From Synechococcus sp. UW140 (lineage in GTDB: Bacteria; Cyanobacteriota; Cyanobacteriia; PCC-6307; Cyanobiaceae): DNA of 64,000 bases. The first letter of the stretch is position 1; each line of letters opens with the position of its first letter. The DNA lies in the NCBI GenBank assembly GCA_945875915.1, contig CAMCMT010000005.1, forward strand, positions 21,285 to 85,284. Direction: 5' to 3'. Positions 25,833 through 36,037 of this stretch are shown here, one piece after another. The translations under genes and the position numbers were made by a program. The notes beneath the pieces are model-generated. The model saw nothing but the letters and a program-made list of their open reading frames with translations. It was not told the origin of the DNA and did no database searches.

Positions 25833-26621
25833 ATGACACTGTCCGGCCAACCCACGCCGCCATCAGCGGCCCAGCAGGGCTCCCGAAGCGGCGGTCCCCC
25901 TGAACCAGGGAAGCACCAGTCGGCTGGGACCAGCTCCGTGCCCATGGCTGCTGCGGCAACAGCTGGCTCCGCCAGCGCCCCCACCCGGGAAGCGGTGCTG
26001 TCCCTGTTGCTGCGCCAGGGCGAGGCCACGGCCGCCGACCTCGCCGCCCAGTTGGTGGTGTCTGTCCAGGTCATGCGCCGTCACCTGCGCTCCCTTGAAG
26101 ACGATGGCTTAGTGCTGGCCAGCCCCAGCTCCGAAGGGCCGGGCCGTCCCAGCAATCACTGGGGCCTGACGCGGGAAGGCCGTAGCCGCTTCCCCGATGG
26201 CAGCGAACATTTCGCCCTCGGCCTACTGGATTCGCTGGCCGCAAGCCTGCCCGCCCAAATTGTGGCCCAGCTGCTGGGTCAACAGGCAGAAGCCCAAGCA
26301 GAGGTTTACCGCCAGAACATTGGCTCCGGCTCCTTAGCCGAACGGATCGAGCGGCTGGTCGACCTACGCCGCCGCGACGGCTACGTGGCTGAAGTTCAGC
26401 GGGACAGCGAGGGGCCGGGCTGGGTGATGAGTGAATTCCATTGCTCGGTGATGCGAATCGCCGAGCAATTTCCCCAGGTCTGCGACCAGGAGTTGCAACT
26501 GATTCGCCAAACTTTCCCCGACTGCCAGGTGGATCGGGTGCAGTGGCGCCTGGAGGGTGGGCACTCCTGTGGCTTCCGCCTCCAGCTCAATCCGGCCCCT
26601 AATTCAGGGCCAGGGTGCTGA
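25833..26621 (+). CDS. sufR: SufR, Fe-S-sensing repressor of the suf operon
   Basis: About 262 residues from ATG 25833 (another ATG lies 12 bp upstream). After a ~50-residue Ala/Gly/Ser-rich extension comes a DeoR/ArsR-like winged helix (AVLSLLLRQGEATAADLAAQ...QVMRRHLRSLEDDGLV). The C-terminal cluster-binding cysteines are visible: FHCSVM, QVCDQEL, FPDCQVD and HSCGFR. SufR with a bound cluster represses sufBCDS; apo-SufR releases it when iron or clusters are short. Divergent from ftrC-sufBCDS, with a palindrome between them. Confidence 0.93.
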   Translation: MTLSGQPTPPSAAQQGSRSGGPPEPGKHQSAGTSSVPMAAAATAGSASAPTREAVLSLLLRQGEATAADLAAQLVVSVQVMRRHLRSLEDDGLVLASPSSEGPGRPSNHWGLTREGRSRFPDGSEHFALGLLDSLAASLPAQIVAQLLGQQAEAQAEVYRQNIGSGSLAERIERLVDLRRRDGYVAEVQRDSEGPGWVMSEFHCSVMRIAEQFPQVCDQELQLIRQTFPDCQVDRVQWRLEGGHSCGFRLQLNPAPNSGPGC

Positions 26622-27022
26622 GCCCCGAGGAGCTGGCCGAACTGGAAGCCAGCTTGCTGCCGGCCCTGGAGCGCCACCACCTGCGGCTACTGGCCCACAG
26701 CCTGCGCAGCCTCCAGGCGGCCGCAGACCGCCGCAACGGCCCCCTGCCGGCCCGGGCCGAGCTGCTGGCCTGGGCCCTGAACCAACCTGAACTACAGGCC
26801 GATAGGGGCTTTTGCCAAGCCTTTCTCGACCAGCTGCAAGGGGCCGGCATCCAGCTAGAGCGCATCGCCCAGGACATAAGCGCCCCCAAGCAAGCCATCA
26901 ACGCAACGGAGCCGGACGCCGCTGGCCCCCTGGGTCTGGACCTGGAGGACCTGGTGGCCTGGGCCCAGCGCCAGGCGGACCGCCGCATTGAGAAGATCAA
27001 GGCATCTGAGTCGTTCCCTTGA
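26615..27022 (+). CDS. Conserved-type hypothetical protein, helical
   Basis: 135 residues, starting at a GTG that overlaps the sufR stop (GTGCTGA). It looks entirely helical and charged (ELAELEASLLPALERHHL, LLAHSLRSLQAAADRR), with a variable Ala/Pro middle and a final helix (LEDLVAWAQRQADRRIEKI). No catalytic motif or membrane segment. It is followed by the bilin lyase gene with a 4-bp overlap. I do not recognise a family; an accessory role near Fe-S control or phycobilisome assembly is only suggested by position. Confidence 0.7.
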   Translation: MLSPEELAELEASLLPALERHHLRLLAHSLRSLQAAADRRNGPLPARAELLAWALNQPELQADRGFCQAFLDQLQGAGIQLERIAQDISAPKQAINATEPDAAGPLGLDLEDLVAWAQRQADRRIEKIKASESFP

Positions 27023-27693
27023 GCAGCCCTGAGCCGGTCTCCAGCAGCCCCTCCCCCATCACCCCCCAGGGGCCAGGCCGCCTGGCCATCAAAGATGCCC
27101 TCAGCTTTTTCCAGTTGAGCTGTGGGCGCTGGCGTTCCCAGCGCAGTAGCCACCACCTGCTGCACCGCCGCGCCGAGGCCGGCGGTTCCCTGATCGTGGT
27201 GGAGGAGCTCCTGGTGGACGATCCCCGCCTGGCGTCGATTGCCCAGCTGCATGGCCAGGACCCCGCTGGCCTGGCGGGGGGCTGCCGGGTGCGCTGGAGC
27301 GGCTCCATGGCCTGGGACAAGGCCGGCGAAGACCACCAGGGCGAGAGTGTCTTCGGGCTGATCCCCACCGATGGGCGGGGCCGCTCTGGCCTGCTGCTAC
27401 GGGACCGGGGCTACGCCGAAACGGCTCCAGTAGCTGGCCACTTCCGCATGGACGACCGGGACGACCTGCTGCTGAGCACCGCCTACGAAACGATGAGCTC
27501 CCTTGAGCGCTTCTCCTTTGCCGGGCCCAACGTGCGCCTGCGAACCAGCACGGTGGAGGGGCTCTCGAATACGGCCTCGTTCTGCGTGGAAACCCGTTGC
27601 AGCGACGGGGACGAGCCGGACCTGACAGCCCTCCCGCCCGCAGCCAGCGCCAACCCCGGGAGCGGCACCAGCCTGTCGCCCCTGGGCTGGTAA
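27019..27693 (+). CDS. cpcS: Phycobiliprotein lyase, CpcS/CpeS family
   Basis: 224 residues, lipocalin-like. Family landmarks: FFQLSCGRWRSQRSSHHL at residues ~30-47, GSLIVVEEL, WSGSMAWD, GHFRMDDRDDLLLSTAYE and SSLERFSFAGPNVRLRTS. These lyases attach phycocyanobilin (or another bilin) to Cys82 of phycobiliprotein subunits. CpcS, CpeS and related subtypes cannot be separated by eye. Start is TTG overlapping the previous stop (TTGA). The last ~25 residues are a variable Pro/Ala/Ser tail. cpcG follows, so the pair serves antenna assembly. Confidence 0.88.
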   Translation: MSSPEPVSSSPSPITPQGPGRLAIKDALSFFQLSCGRWRSQRSSHHLLHRRAEAGGSLIVVEELLVDDPRLASIAQLHGQDPAGLAGGCRVRWSGSMAWDKAGEDHQGESVFGLIPTDGRGRSGLLLRDRGYAETAPVAGHFRMDDRDDLLLSTAYETMSSLERFSFAGPNVRLRTSTVEGLSNTASFCVETRCSDGDEPDLTALPPAASANPGSGTSLSPLGW

Positions 27694-27786
27694 TAAACGT
27701 TACGGACTGTGAGCCCTGGCCCGGCCCAGCCGGCCCTCACCGGGGTGGACTTCTACGATCAACCGCAACGGATGCTGAAGTTTCGA

Positions 27787-28548
27787 GTGGCCCTTCCTCT
27801 TCTGAAGTACGCGCCCAGCACGCAAAATTCTCGCGTGAAGGCTCTGCGGGTGGGTTCGGATGAGGATCCGAAAGCCGTCTCCATGGACAAGGCCATGGAC
27901 CGGGAAGACCAAAACTCCGTGATCGAAGCGGCCTACCGGCAGATCTTTTTCTATGCCTTCAAGGTCGATCGGGATCGCAACCTGGAATCCCAGCTGCGCA
28001 ACGGTCAGATTTCAGTGCGCGATTTCATTCGTGCTCTATGCCTCTCTGACACCTTCAACCGCAGCTTCTACAACCTCAACAGCAACTATCGGGTGGTCCG
28101 CCACTTGGTAGAAAAGTTGCTCGGCCGTCAAGTTTATGGCAAGGCGGAGGAAATCGCCTGGTCTGCGGTAATCATGACCCGGGGGATTCAAGGGGCTATC
28201 GATGACATCCTCGACAGCCAGGAGTATCTCGAGAACTTTGGCTACGACACAGTCCCTTACCACCGCAACCGGGTGGTTGGTTCTAGGGATTTGGGTGAAA
28301 CCCCCTTCAACATCACCACCCCCCGCTACGAGGCCTATTACCGCGGTGTTCTGGGCTTCCCCCAGATCATCTACACCGGCACGGCCCGCAGCCTGCCCGA
28401 TCGCGCCCGCCAACGCCGCGGCGGCTACCCCGAGGACTATCTCCCCTGGGTTCGCACCCTTCCAGCCAGCCGCAACCCCGGCAACTCCGGCGGCAGTGCC
28501 AACATCGACTACCTGGCAAAAGTGCCCTATCGCAGCATCGGTCGCTAA
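27787..28548 (+). CDS. cpcG: Phycobilisome rod-core linker CpcG
   Basis: About 253 residues from GTG 27787, giving the canonical N-terminus ALPLLKYAPSTQNSRV. The body is a pfam00427 phycobilisome linker domain: VIEAAYRQIFFYAFKVDR, LCLSDTFNRSFYNLNSNYR, LGRQVYGKAEEIAWSAVI and GYDTVPYHRNRVV. The C-terminal ~75 residues lack the long hydrophobic tail of CpcG2/CpcL, so this is the type that joins rods to the allophycocyanin core. Upstream ATG (27772) and GTG (27709) are possible starts. A strong terminator follows. Confidence 0.92.
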   Translation: MALPLLKYAPSTQNSRVKALRVGSDEDPKAVSMDKAMDREDQNSVIEAAYRQIFFYAFKVDRDRNLESQLRNGQISVRDFIRALCLSDTFNRSFYNLNSNYRVVRHLVEKLLGRQVYGKAEEIAWSAVIMTRGIQGAIDDILDSQEYLENFGYDTVPYHRNRVVGSRDLGETPFNITTPRYEAYYRGVLGFPQIIYTGTARSLPDRARQRRGGYPEDYLPWVRTLPASRNPGNSGGSANIDYLAKVPYRSIGR

Positions 28549-28597
28549 GAGCCCTTGGTGCATGGGCAGGAGGCCCGATGCACATTTGCAGCACGCG

Positions 28598-28624
28598 AGC
28601 GGCGGGTCATCCCGCCGCTTTTTT
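28598..28624 (+). terminator. Rho-independent terminator after cpcG
   Basis: A 9-bp stem (AGCGGCGGG / CCCGCCGCT) with a TCAT loop, followed by a run of six T. It lies 50 bp after the cpcG stop and closes the sufR-cpcG block. Confidence 0.9.
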
Positions 28625-28742
28625 ATGTCCACCACTCAAATTGGCCGCATCTGGGGGTCAGTGGATCCTGACGTCATCGGGGAGGGGCGGAGGGATCACC
28701 GAAAAGGAGTGCAGACTGATCCCAAATAAAATTGGAGGAACT

Positions 28743-29912
28743 GTGAGCCAAGCCCTGTCTTCGTTGGCCAAAATGACCCTGCGGCAGCTGCGCCAGGTCG
28801 CTAGCGATCTGGGCGTGTCCCTCTACAGCCGTAAAACTAAAGAGCAGCTGGTGAACGCCATTAGTACCCACCAGCCCCTAGCCAGCAGCAACGGTGACGC
28901 CGAAACCACGGCAGATCAGGCCTGGAGAGATCCCAGCCTCAGCAGCCTCGAAGCCGACTTGGCCCCAGCCCCCAGACCCGAGTCCGACACCCGGGTGGTG
29001 TTCCTGCCCCGGGATCCCCAATGGGCCTATGTGTTCTGGGAGATCTCCGATGGGGATCGGCAGCAGGCCCAACAGGCCGGCGCCAGCGAGCTCTGCCTGC
29101 GGGTCGCCGATGTCACCGGCCTGAGCGGCGGCGGCAGCCACCCCCAAACCCTCCAGGAAGTGACCGTCAATAGCCATGCCACCGAGTGGTATTTGCCGGT
29201 GCCCCTGAGTGATCGGGACTACCGGGTTGAACTGGGCTACCGCAAGGGCGGTGGTGGTTGGATCTCCCTGGCCACCTCGGCCGTAGCCCGGGTACCGGCC
29301 CTCCATCCGAGCGAGCAGATCTACGACCAGTTCGTGCCCTTCTCCCTGGACACCACGCCGCTGCAAGCGGTCGAGGCTCCTCAAGGCAGCGCCAGAATCG
29401 ACAGCCATAGCGACAGCCATAGCGACAGCCGCAATGACAACAGCTTGCACGAGCGGCTCTACCAAGCCGCCACCCTGCCTGCCAGCCGCTGGCGCCACCT
29501 GGTTCGGGGCTCGGAAGCGTTCCACGAAGATGAATTAGCCGGCTCGGCCGCCTTAGCAGCTGGTGGCCAATCCTCTGGGGTTGGGGTCTGGGCCAGCGGC
29601 CGCAACGAATCCGGCGCCGGGGCGATGACCTCCCGCCAACGGGCCTTCTGGCTGGTTGCCGATGCCGAACTGATCGTCTACGGCGCCACCGACCCTTCAG
29701 CCCGCCTGTGCATCGGCGATGAGGAAGTGCCCCTCTCCAGCGATGGCACCTTCCGGGTTCAAGTGCCCTTCCGGGACGGCCAGCAGATCTATCCGATTAA
29801 GGCGGTGGCCGCCGATGGCGACCAAAAGCGCAACATCACCCTGGAATTTGAACGGCGTACCCCGGAAGACAACACCAACACGGCAAGCCAAGCCGTGGCG
29901 GAATGGTTCTGA
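28743..29912 (+). CDS. Rho-N domain and DUF4912-type protein
   Basis: 389 residues from GTG 28743, which has a good GGAGG ribosome site. Residues ~10-40 match a Rho N-terminal/SAP-like module (LTLRQLRQVASDLGV-type, here MTLRQLRQVASDLGVSLYSR). Residues ~80-210 match DUF4912: RVVFLPRDPQWAYVFWEIS, ELCLRVADVTG, EWYLPVPLSDRDYRVELGY. A 12-bp tandem repeat encodes a DSHSDSHSDS linker, and a final strand-rich domain (LIVYGATDPSARL, GTFRVQVPFRDGQQIYPI) follows. Function unknown; nucleic-acid binding is suggested by the Rho-N module. A small membrane protein gene follows after 4 bp. Confidence 0.8.
   Translation: MSQALSSLAKMTLRQLRQVASDLGVSLYSRKTKEQLVNAISTHQPLASSNGDAETTADQAWRDPSLSSLEADLAPAPRPESDTRVVFLPRDPQWAYVFWEISDGDRQQAQQAGASELCLRVADVTGLSGGGSHPQTLQEVTVNSHATEWYLPVPLSDRDYRVELGYRKGGGGWISLATSAVARVPALHPSEQIYDQFVPFSLDTTPLQAVEAPQGSARIDSHSDSHSDSRNDNSLHERLYQAATLPASRWRHLVRGSEAFHEDELAGSAALAAGGQSSGVGVWASGRNESGAGAMTSRQRAFWLVADAELIVYGATDPSARLCIGDEEVPLSSDGTFRVQVPFRDGQQIYPIKAVAADGDQKRNITLEFERRTPEDNTNTASQAVAEWF
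29400..29435. repeat. Tandem 12-bp repeat in the DUF4912-type gene
   Basis: GACAGCCATAGC occurs at 29400-29411 and 29412-29423, with a third diverged copy at 29424-29435. It encodes the repeated DSHS in an exposed linker. Confidence 0.8.
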
Positions 29913-29916
29913 TCCG

Positions 29917-30117
29917 ATGACCTCCCCGATCCCCACCACCGTTCTCAAGCCAATCGTGGCCCTCACCCCCATGGTTGGGGCCGTGGTGCTGCCCCTGTTG
30001 GTGCCGATCCTGATGGTGCGTGTCAGCATTGGCGCCGGGGTTGCGGCTGCCGTTGTCGTTAGCTGCATCTGGTTCACATTGATGCTGCGCACCTCGGAAA
30101 TGCCTCACCACGGCTAA
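29917..30117 (+). CDS. Small two-helix membrane protein
   Basis: 66 residues from ATG 29917, 4 bp after the DUF4912-type gene. Two hydrophobic helices cover most of the protein (LTPMVGAVVLPLLVPILMV and GAGVAAAVVVSCIWFTLML), with a short polar tail TSEMPHHG. No known motif. The tight spacing suggests translation with the upstream gene, so the two may work together at a membrane. Confidence 0.6.
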   Translation: MTSPIPTTVLKPIVALTPMVGAVVLPLLVPILMVRVSIGAGVAAAVVVSCIWFTLMLRTSEMPHHG

Positions 30118-30261
30118 CGCTTCCAGACGTCATTGCTGAGCCGAGCAGAGGGCTCCTAGCCCATACGTCCTAGCCCTGGCGCCTGGGTCCCGAAGTCCTG
30201 GATCAGCAGCAAAGCGCCGCACAAACCGGGAACCCTCGCTGCAGCAAGTACTAGCGAAGCG

Positions 30262-31809
30262 ATGGTTGACCTGCCTGATTTAAACGTCGCCTGGCTCCAG
30301 CAACCGGCAGGGCCCCAAGCCGTTTTGGGGGGCGGGCCAAGCCAAGCGCCCCAGCGGCTGGAGCTGCTCCCAGCAGCCCCGAGGCGATCAAAGCTTCCAG
30401 GTCTCCAGGCCCCCAGGATCCTGGGCCTGGCGGCCTGCCTTGTCCTGACGCTGAGCGGTTGCAGCCAGGCCGGGCGAATCATGGGCCAGGCCCCCGAGGA
30501 GTTGCCCCTGCCGCCTGGCTTTGCCTTGGCCTTTAACCACCGGGCCGACCGCCACTACCGAAGTCCCATCAGCCAGCGGGAACGAGCCGGCGACGATCTT
30601 GAAGCCATGCTGCTAGCGGCGATTAACTCCGCAAAACGAGATGTGCTGGTTGCCGTTCAGGAGTTGTCCCTGCCCCGGGTAGCCGAAGCGCTGGTGGCCA
30701 AGCAACGGCAGGGGGTTCGGGTGCGGGTCGTGCTCGAGAACACCTACAGCACCCCCTGGAGCGACGAACACGCTGCCGATCTCAGTCCCCATCTACGCCT
30801 ACGCCGTCAGCAATTGATGGCCCTGGCCGACCAGGACCACAACGGAGAGCTCAGCCCAGGCGAGATCGAGCGGGGGGATGCGGTGACCATCCTGCAGCGG
30901 GGCGGAGTACCCGTGATCGATGACCGCGAAGACGGCAGCGCCGGCAGCGGTTTGATGCACGCCAAATTCCTGGTGGTAGATCAGAAATTGGTAGTGACGG
31001 GATCGGCCAACTTCACCCCCTCCTGCATCCACGGCGATTTCGATGATCCGCGCACCCGCGGCAACGTCAACCACTTGATGCGTATCGAAAGCCCGGCCCT
31101 GGCCGACCGGTTTGGGGTCGAATTCAACCGCTTCTGGGGCGATGGGCCCGGCGGTGCCGCCGATAGCCAGTTCGGTCTCAACAAGCACGCAGGCGGCGTC
31201 GACACGGTGATGGTGGGCCCGACCCGGGTGCGCCTCCTGTTTGCACCCCACCGCCGCAGCGATCCCCACCACGGATTGAACCTGCTGGCCCAAGTGCTCG
31301 CAGGCAGCAAACGCCACCTGGACCTGGCCCTGTTTGTCTTTTCCGCCCAGAATCTCAGCAACACCTTGGGCCAGCTCAAGGCCAAGGGCGTCCAGATCCG
31401 GCTCCTGGCCGACCCTGGTTTTGCCAATCGTCCCTATTCAGAAGTACTCGACCTGCTGGGGCTGGCCCTGCCGGATCGCCACTGCAAATTGGAAGCTGCC
31501 AACCAGCCCCTGGCCGCCCCCCTGGAGGGGGTGGCCACCCCGAGACTGGCGGGAGGCGACAAACTTCACCACAAGGTCGCCGTGATCGACAAGCGCACCG
31601 TGGTCACCGGCAGCTTCAACTGGAGCCCTTCGGCGGCCCATCAGAACGATGAGGTGCTAATGATCATCGAATCACCCCAACTGGCGGCCCATTTCAACCG
31701 GGAAATCGATCGGCTCTGGACGGGGGCTGAGCTGGGGATCACCCCGCGGCTACAGCGCAAACTGGCCCGGCTCAAGCAACAATGCGGGAGCGGCGGCCAG
31801 AGGGTTTAA
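30262..31809 (+). CDS. Phospholipase D-like lipoprotein with EF-hand loop
   Basis: 515 residues. Two PLD HxKx4D motifs are present: HAKFLVVD (~residue 234) and HHKVAVID (~residue 435), each followed by VVTGS.N..PS. A lipobox (LTLSGC) near residue 67 suggests a lipoprotein, so the true start may be later than this ATG, for example the TTG at 30328. Between strands of the first PLD half sits DQDHNGELSPGE (residues 190-201), which fits every position of a calcium-binding EF-hand loop. The second half resembles bacterial PLD-like nucleases such as Nuc. Substrate (lipid or nucleic acid) unknown. Confidence 0.82.
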   Translation: MVDLPDLNVAWLQQPAGPQAVLGGGPSQAPQRLELLPAAPRRSKLPGLQAPRILGLAACLVLTLSGCSQAGRIMGQAPEELPLPPGFALAFNHRADRHYRSPISQRERAGDDLEAMLLAAINSAKRDVLVAVQELSLPRVAEALVAKQRQGVRVRVVLENTYSTPWSDEHAADLSPHLRLRRQQLMALADQDHNGELSPGEIERGDAVTILQRGGVPVIDDREDGSAGSGLMHAKFLVVDQKLVVTGSANFTPSCIHGDFDDPRTRGNVNHLMRIESPALADRFGVEFNRFWGDGPGGAADSQFGLNKHAGGVDTVMVGPTRVRLLFAPHRRSDPHHGLNLLAQVLAGSKRHLDLALFVFSAQNLSNTLGQLKAKGVQIRLLADPGFANRPYSEVLDLLGLALPDRHCKLEAANQPLAAPLEGVATPRLAGGDKLHHKVAVIDKRTVVTGSFNWSPSAAHQNDEVLMIIESPQLAAHFNREIDRLWTGAELGITPRLQRKLARLKQQCGSGGQRV

Positions 31810-31843
31810 GCAGTTCTTGCCGGAATTCTGCTCGAACCGCAGG

Positions 31844-31878
31844 CCGGCTGGATCCCACCCACCAAGGTGACCAGCCGG
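31844..31878. repeat. Inverted repeat between convergent genes
   Basis: Arms CCGGCTGG (31844-31851) and CCAGCCGG (31871-31878) around a 19-bp spacer, followed by a 12-bp perfect palindrome GGTCCCGGGACC (31888-31899). It lies between the PLD gene and the convergent NmrA-like gene. There is no T-tract, so a role in termination is only possible. Confidence 0.4.
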
Positions 31879-31923
31879 AAGGGGCCCGGTCCCGGGACCA
31901 GGACGGCAAGCACTCCGAAACGG

Positions 31924-32805
31924 TCAGCCCGTCACGATCGGCTCGCCGTTGGCATAGCGATTGTGAAAGCGGAACCAATCCTCGGCGGAGAGGGCATTGG
32001 GGACAATTGCTTTGAAGTCGTCTGGATTTGCGGCGATACCCTCGTTTTCAAAATAGAGGCACATGTGGTGGAGGTCGTTAAGAAACAGCCGGCGCAAGGC
32101 TATTGGCATGGCTAAACGGGCACGGACGGGCACCCCGCTGACGGTTTGCAAGGCCGCTGCGATGGCCGCAAGATCGCCCTGCCAAGTGACCACATCCAAG
32201 GACTTGCCGGCCCAGTCCTCGGGATGGTGGAAGGCAATCGCTGCGGCGCGACCAATGTCGTAGGTGGAGCAAAATTTACAGTGCTTTTCCGTCAAGAAAC
32301 TGACCCTACCTTTCTTGAGAGGATTCCAGTTAGCAGCATCATCGAGATTTTCAAAAAAAGCCGCCGGTCTTAGAATCGTATGGCGCAGGCCGGACTGCCG
32401 GAGCTGGTCCTCCAAGGTCACCTTTGCCTTGATGTGGTGGGTCTTGGCGTCAAAGCGCTCCGCATCGGCAACGCTCATGAAAATCAAGTGATCCACGCCT
32501 GCCGCCTTAGCCGCATCAATCGCATGCTTACCTTGCTCAACCTCACGCTTAATCGAATGGTTGGCGGCCCTAAAATAATCGGTGAGTACGAAGATCTTCC
32601 TGGCGTTGGACTCAACCAATGCCCGGTCTAGATCATCTCGCCGCGTGTAGTCGGCCAGAACCGGTGTAACGCCGAGAGCCGCAAGGGGTCCTGGGGCGGA
32701 TCGCGTCGTGCCATACACGTCAAAGCCGGCCTCAACCAGGGCCAGGCAGACATTACGCCCCGCCTTTCCCGTCGCGCAAAGCACCAACACCCTGTCGTTC
32801 ACCAT
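31924..32805 (-). CDS. NmrA-like NAD(P)-binding protein (atypical SDR)
   Basis: About 293 residues from the ATG at 32805. The Rossmann start is VLVLCATGKAGRNVCLALVE (GxxGxxG form: ATGKAGRN). Then follow DYTRRDDLDRAL, a Ser-containing strand LIFMSVAD, and LRHTILRPAAFFEN, all typical of NmrA/quinone reductase 2-like proteins. No YxxxK catalytic pair is obvious, so it may sense NAD(P) or reduce quinones. It is divergent from an HxlR regulator across ~220 bp with inverted repeats, the layout expected when the regulator controls this gene. Confidence 0.82.
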   Translation of the reverse strand: MVNDRVLVLCATGKAGRNVCLALVEAGFDVYGTTRSAPGPLAALGVTPVLADYTRRDDLDRALVESNARKIFVLTDYFRAANHSIKREVEQGKHAIDAAKAAGVDHLIFMSVADAERFDAKTHHIKAKVTLEDQLRQSGLRHTILRPAAFFENLDDAANWNPLKKGRVSFLTEKHCKFCSTYDIGRAAAIAFHHPEDWAGKSLDVVTWQGDLAAIAAALQTVSGVPVRARLAMPIALRRLFLNDLHHMCLYFENEGIAANPDDFKAIVPNALSAEDWFRFHNRYANGEPIVTG

Positions 32806-32833
32806 TGCAGTCGCAATCAACTTGGCTGCAAGT

Positions 32834-32852
32834 CTGAACAGGCCGTGTTCAG
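32834..32852. promoter_or_regulatory. Inverted repeat, candidate HxlR operator 1
   Basis: Perfect 7-bp arms CTGAACA (32834-32840) and TGTTCAG (32846-32852) with a GGCCG spacer. It lies 28 bp upstream of the NmrA-like start codon, in the divergent region shared with the HxlR gene, where an operator would block the NmrA-like promoter. Confidence 0.5.
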
Positions 32853-32918
32853 CCGTCAAGCAGGCACTAAACTATCAGCAGATTACCCAAAGGAAACCTT
32901 GGAGACACTGAAAACAAC

Positions 32919-32937
32919 TGAAATACCTGAGATTTCA
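32919..32937. promoter_or_regulatory. Inverted repeat, candidate HxlR operator 2
   Basis: Arms TGAAAT (32919-32924) and ATTTCA (32932-32937) around a 7-bp spacer, ~90 bp before the HxlR start codon. Shorter and more AT-rich than the other repeat, so weaker evidence. Confidence 0.35.
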
Positions 32938-33024
32938 AAAAACATAGAAAGCCTGCAAGCCCGAGGCGAGGGTCCCCCCATCCGCCAGGAAAGCGACCAT
33001 CGCTATATCAAGAAGGGAGAAAAC

Positions 33025-33378
33025 ATGGAGTGCTTTTACTTCCAGGAGGCAAAGAGACGGATCGGCGATAAATGGTCGCTACTGGTGCTCTTTATCCTCA
33101 AGGATGGCAGCCTGCGTTTTAATGGCTTGCTCAGGGGCGTGGAGGGAATCTCCCAGAAAGTACTGTCCACCACCTTGAGGGACCTCGAACGCGATGGCTA
33201 TCTCTCCAGGCAGGTGTTGGCCACCACGCCGCCAGGGGTGGCCTACTCCCTGACGGACATGGGGCGGGGATTTCTGAGCGTCCTAGGAACCCTGTCCACC
33301 TGGGTCGAGCACCATTGGCAGGAGATGGAGCAAAGCCGCCATACCTTTGACCAGCAAAGCGCAATCGATCGGGATTAA
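33025..33378 (+). CDS. HxlR-family transcriptional regulator
   Basis: 117 residues from ATG 33025, which has a strong ribosome site (GAAGGGAG). The family length is ~110-120, so the open frame upstream (60 more codons) is probably not translated. Winged-helix landmarks: RRIGDKWSLLVLFILKDGSLRFNGL, GISQKVLSTTLRDLERDGYLSR-type helix-turn-helix (shown in part: ISQKVLSTTLRDLERDG) and the wing PPGVAYSLTDMG. Cys3 is the only cysteine and sits where YodB/QorR/HypR-type members carry their thiol sensor. It probably controls the divergent NmrA-like gene in response to quinones, electrophiles or disulfide stress. Confidence 0.88.
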   Translation: MECFYFQEAKRRIGDKWSLLVLFILKDGSLRFNGLLRGVEGISQKVLSTTLRDLERDGYLSRQVLATTPPGVAYSLTDMGRGFLSVLGTLSTWVEHHWQEMEQSRHTFDQQSAIDRD

Positions 33379-33760
33379 GGGGCCCTGCTGGCCCTAACCA
33401 ATCCCAACACCAGGCGACCTGGGACAAGGCCGACGCCAGATGGGGCTAACCAATATCTGGCACGAAATCATCAACAATCCCAGCTTCCCAGGGCGAGGGG
33501 GAACAGAAGTGCTCAACAAGCGCGTGAAAAGAGACTGCCAACCACAACGAAGCAGCCGCTAGCCGCGAGGAGACAGGCAACGACAATCCCGTGAAACACC
33601 AGAGAGGGGGGTGCCATCTCCCAATCCGCCCCCCCCCTGGCCCGTCCTTGACAGCTGTACAAACCGTGACTAGTGCCAACCGTAACTGGGCCGCCAACCC
33701 AGGCTGCCCCTGCCAGGCCCTGGCGCCGCCAGCGATGATGGTCCCAATTGATCCGGTTCC
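33379..33760. other. Non-coding stretch between HxlR gene and lipoprotein gene
   Basis: About 380 bp with no gene I can support. A minus-strand frame (33446-33913) has a hydrophobic end but overlaps the next real gene, and a 40-codon plus-strand frame starts at 33438; neither resembles a known protein. A run of nine C (33629-33638 region) is present. No tRNA or T-tract hairpin seen. Confidence 0.45.
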
Positions 33761-34210
33761 ATGGCTCTGCCCCCCCGCTCCCCCCAGGCCCAGGGACGCC
33801 GGCGAATCACCGGCTTGATCCTGCTGCTTGCCAGTTGCGGTGGCCTGGCGGCCCGGGCCGGCTCTCCTGCGGAGATCCCTTACCCCAGCAGGGAAACCCT
33901 GCGCAAGGTGCAACTGGCGGCCGTGGCCTGCGCCCGGGACAACAGCGCTGCTAGCTGCAGCCAGGCCAAGGCCCTAGCCGATCCCCTGATCGATCACCCC
34001 CTGATGGCCTCCGGCTGCAAGGACCTGCTCTGGACGATCACCTACCGGGCCAAGCCCGCCGATCGCAACAGCTACGAGCGGCGTGAGGGACTAGAGCAGC
34101 CGGCGGAGTCGATGGTGCGCAGCTGCCAGTTGCGGGAGCCCCCTACCCCCACCAGCCAGGGGAGTGGCAAGCCTGCCGCTAAGGACAGCGGCTTCAAGTT
34201 CGGCAACTAG
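33761..34210 (+). CDS. Hypothetical exported protein, possible lipoprotein
   Basis: 149 residues. A basic start (RRRITG) leads into a hydrophobic segment ending LLLLASCGG-like (LILLLASC), a possible lipobox with Cys26. The mature part has four further cysteines (VACARDNSAASCSQAK, SGCKDLLWT, RSCQLRE), which could form two disulfides in the periplasm, and a Pro/Ser/Gly-rich tail ending GFKFGN. The pattern (LRKVQ.AA.ACARDNS..C..A..LADPL.DHP) looks conserved in picocyanobacteria, but I know no function. Confidence 0.7.
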   Translation: MALPPRSPQAQGRRRITGLILLLASCGGLAARAGSPAEIPYPSRETLRKVQLAAVACARDNSAASCSQAKALADPLIDHPLMASGCKDLLWTITYRAKPADRNSYERREGLEQPAESMVRSCQLREPPTPTSQGSGKPAAKDSGFKFGN

Positions 34211-34219
34211 CTCAACTAG

Positions 34220-36004
<1,785 letters not shown>

Positions 36005-36037
36005 TCAGGGCAGCAGCGATCAACCAAGTCCCATTAA

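Noticed and set aside
33446..33913. 155-codon minus-strand frame with hydrophobic C-terminal end
   Set aside because: Half overlaps the exported protein gene at 33761; the rest resembles no protein family and has Gly/Arg-rich shadow composition.
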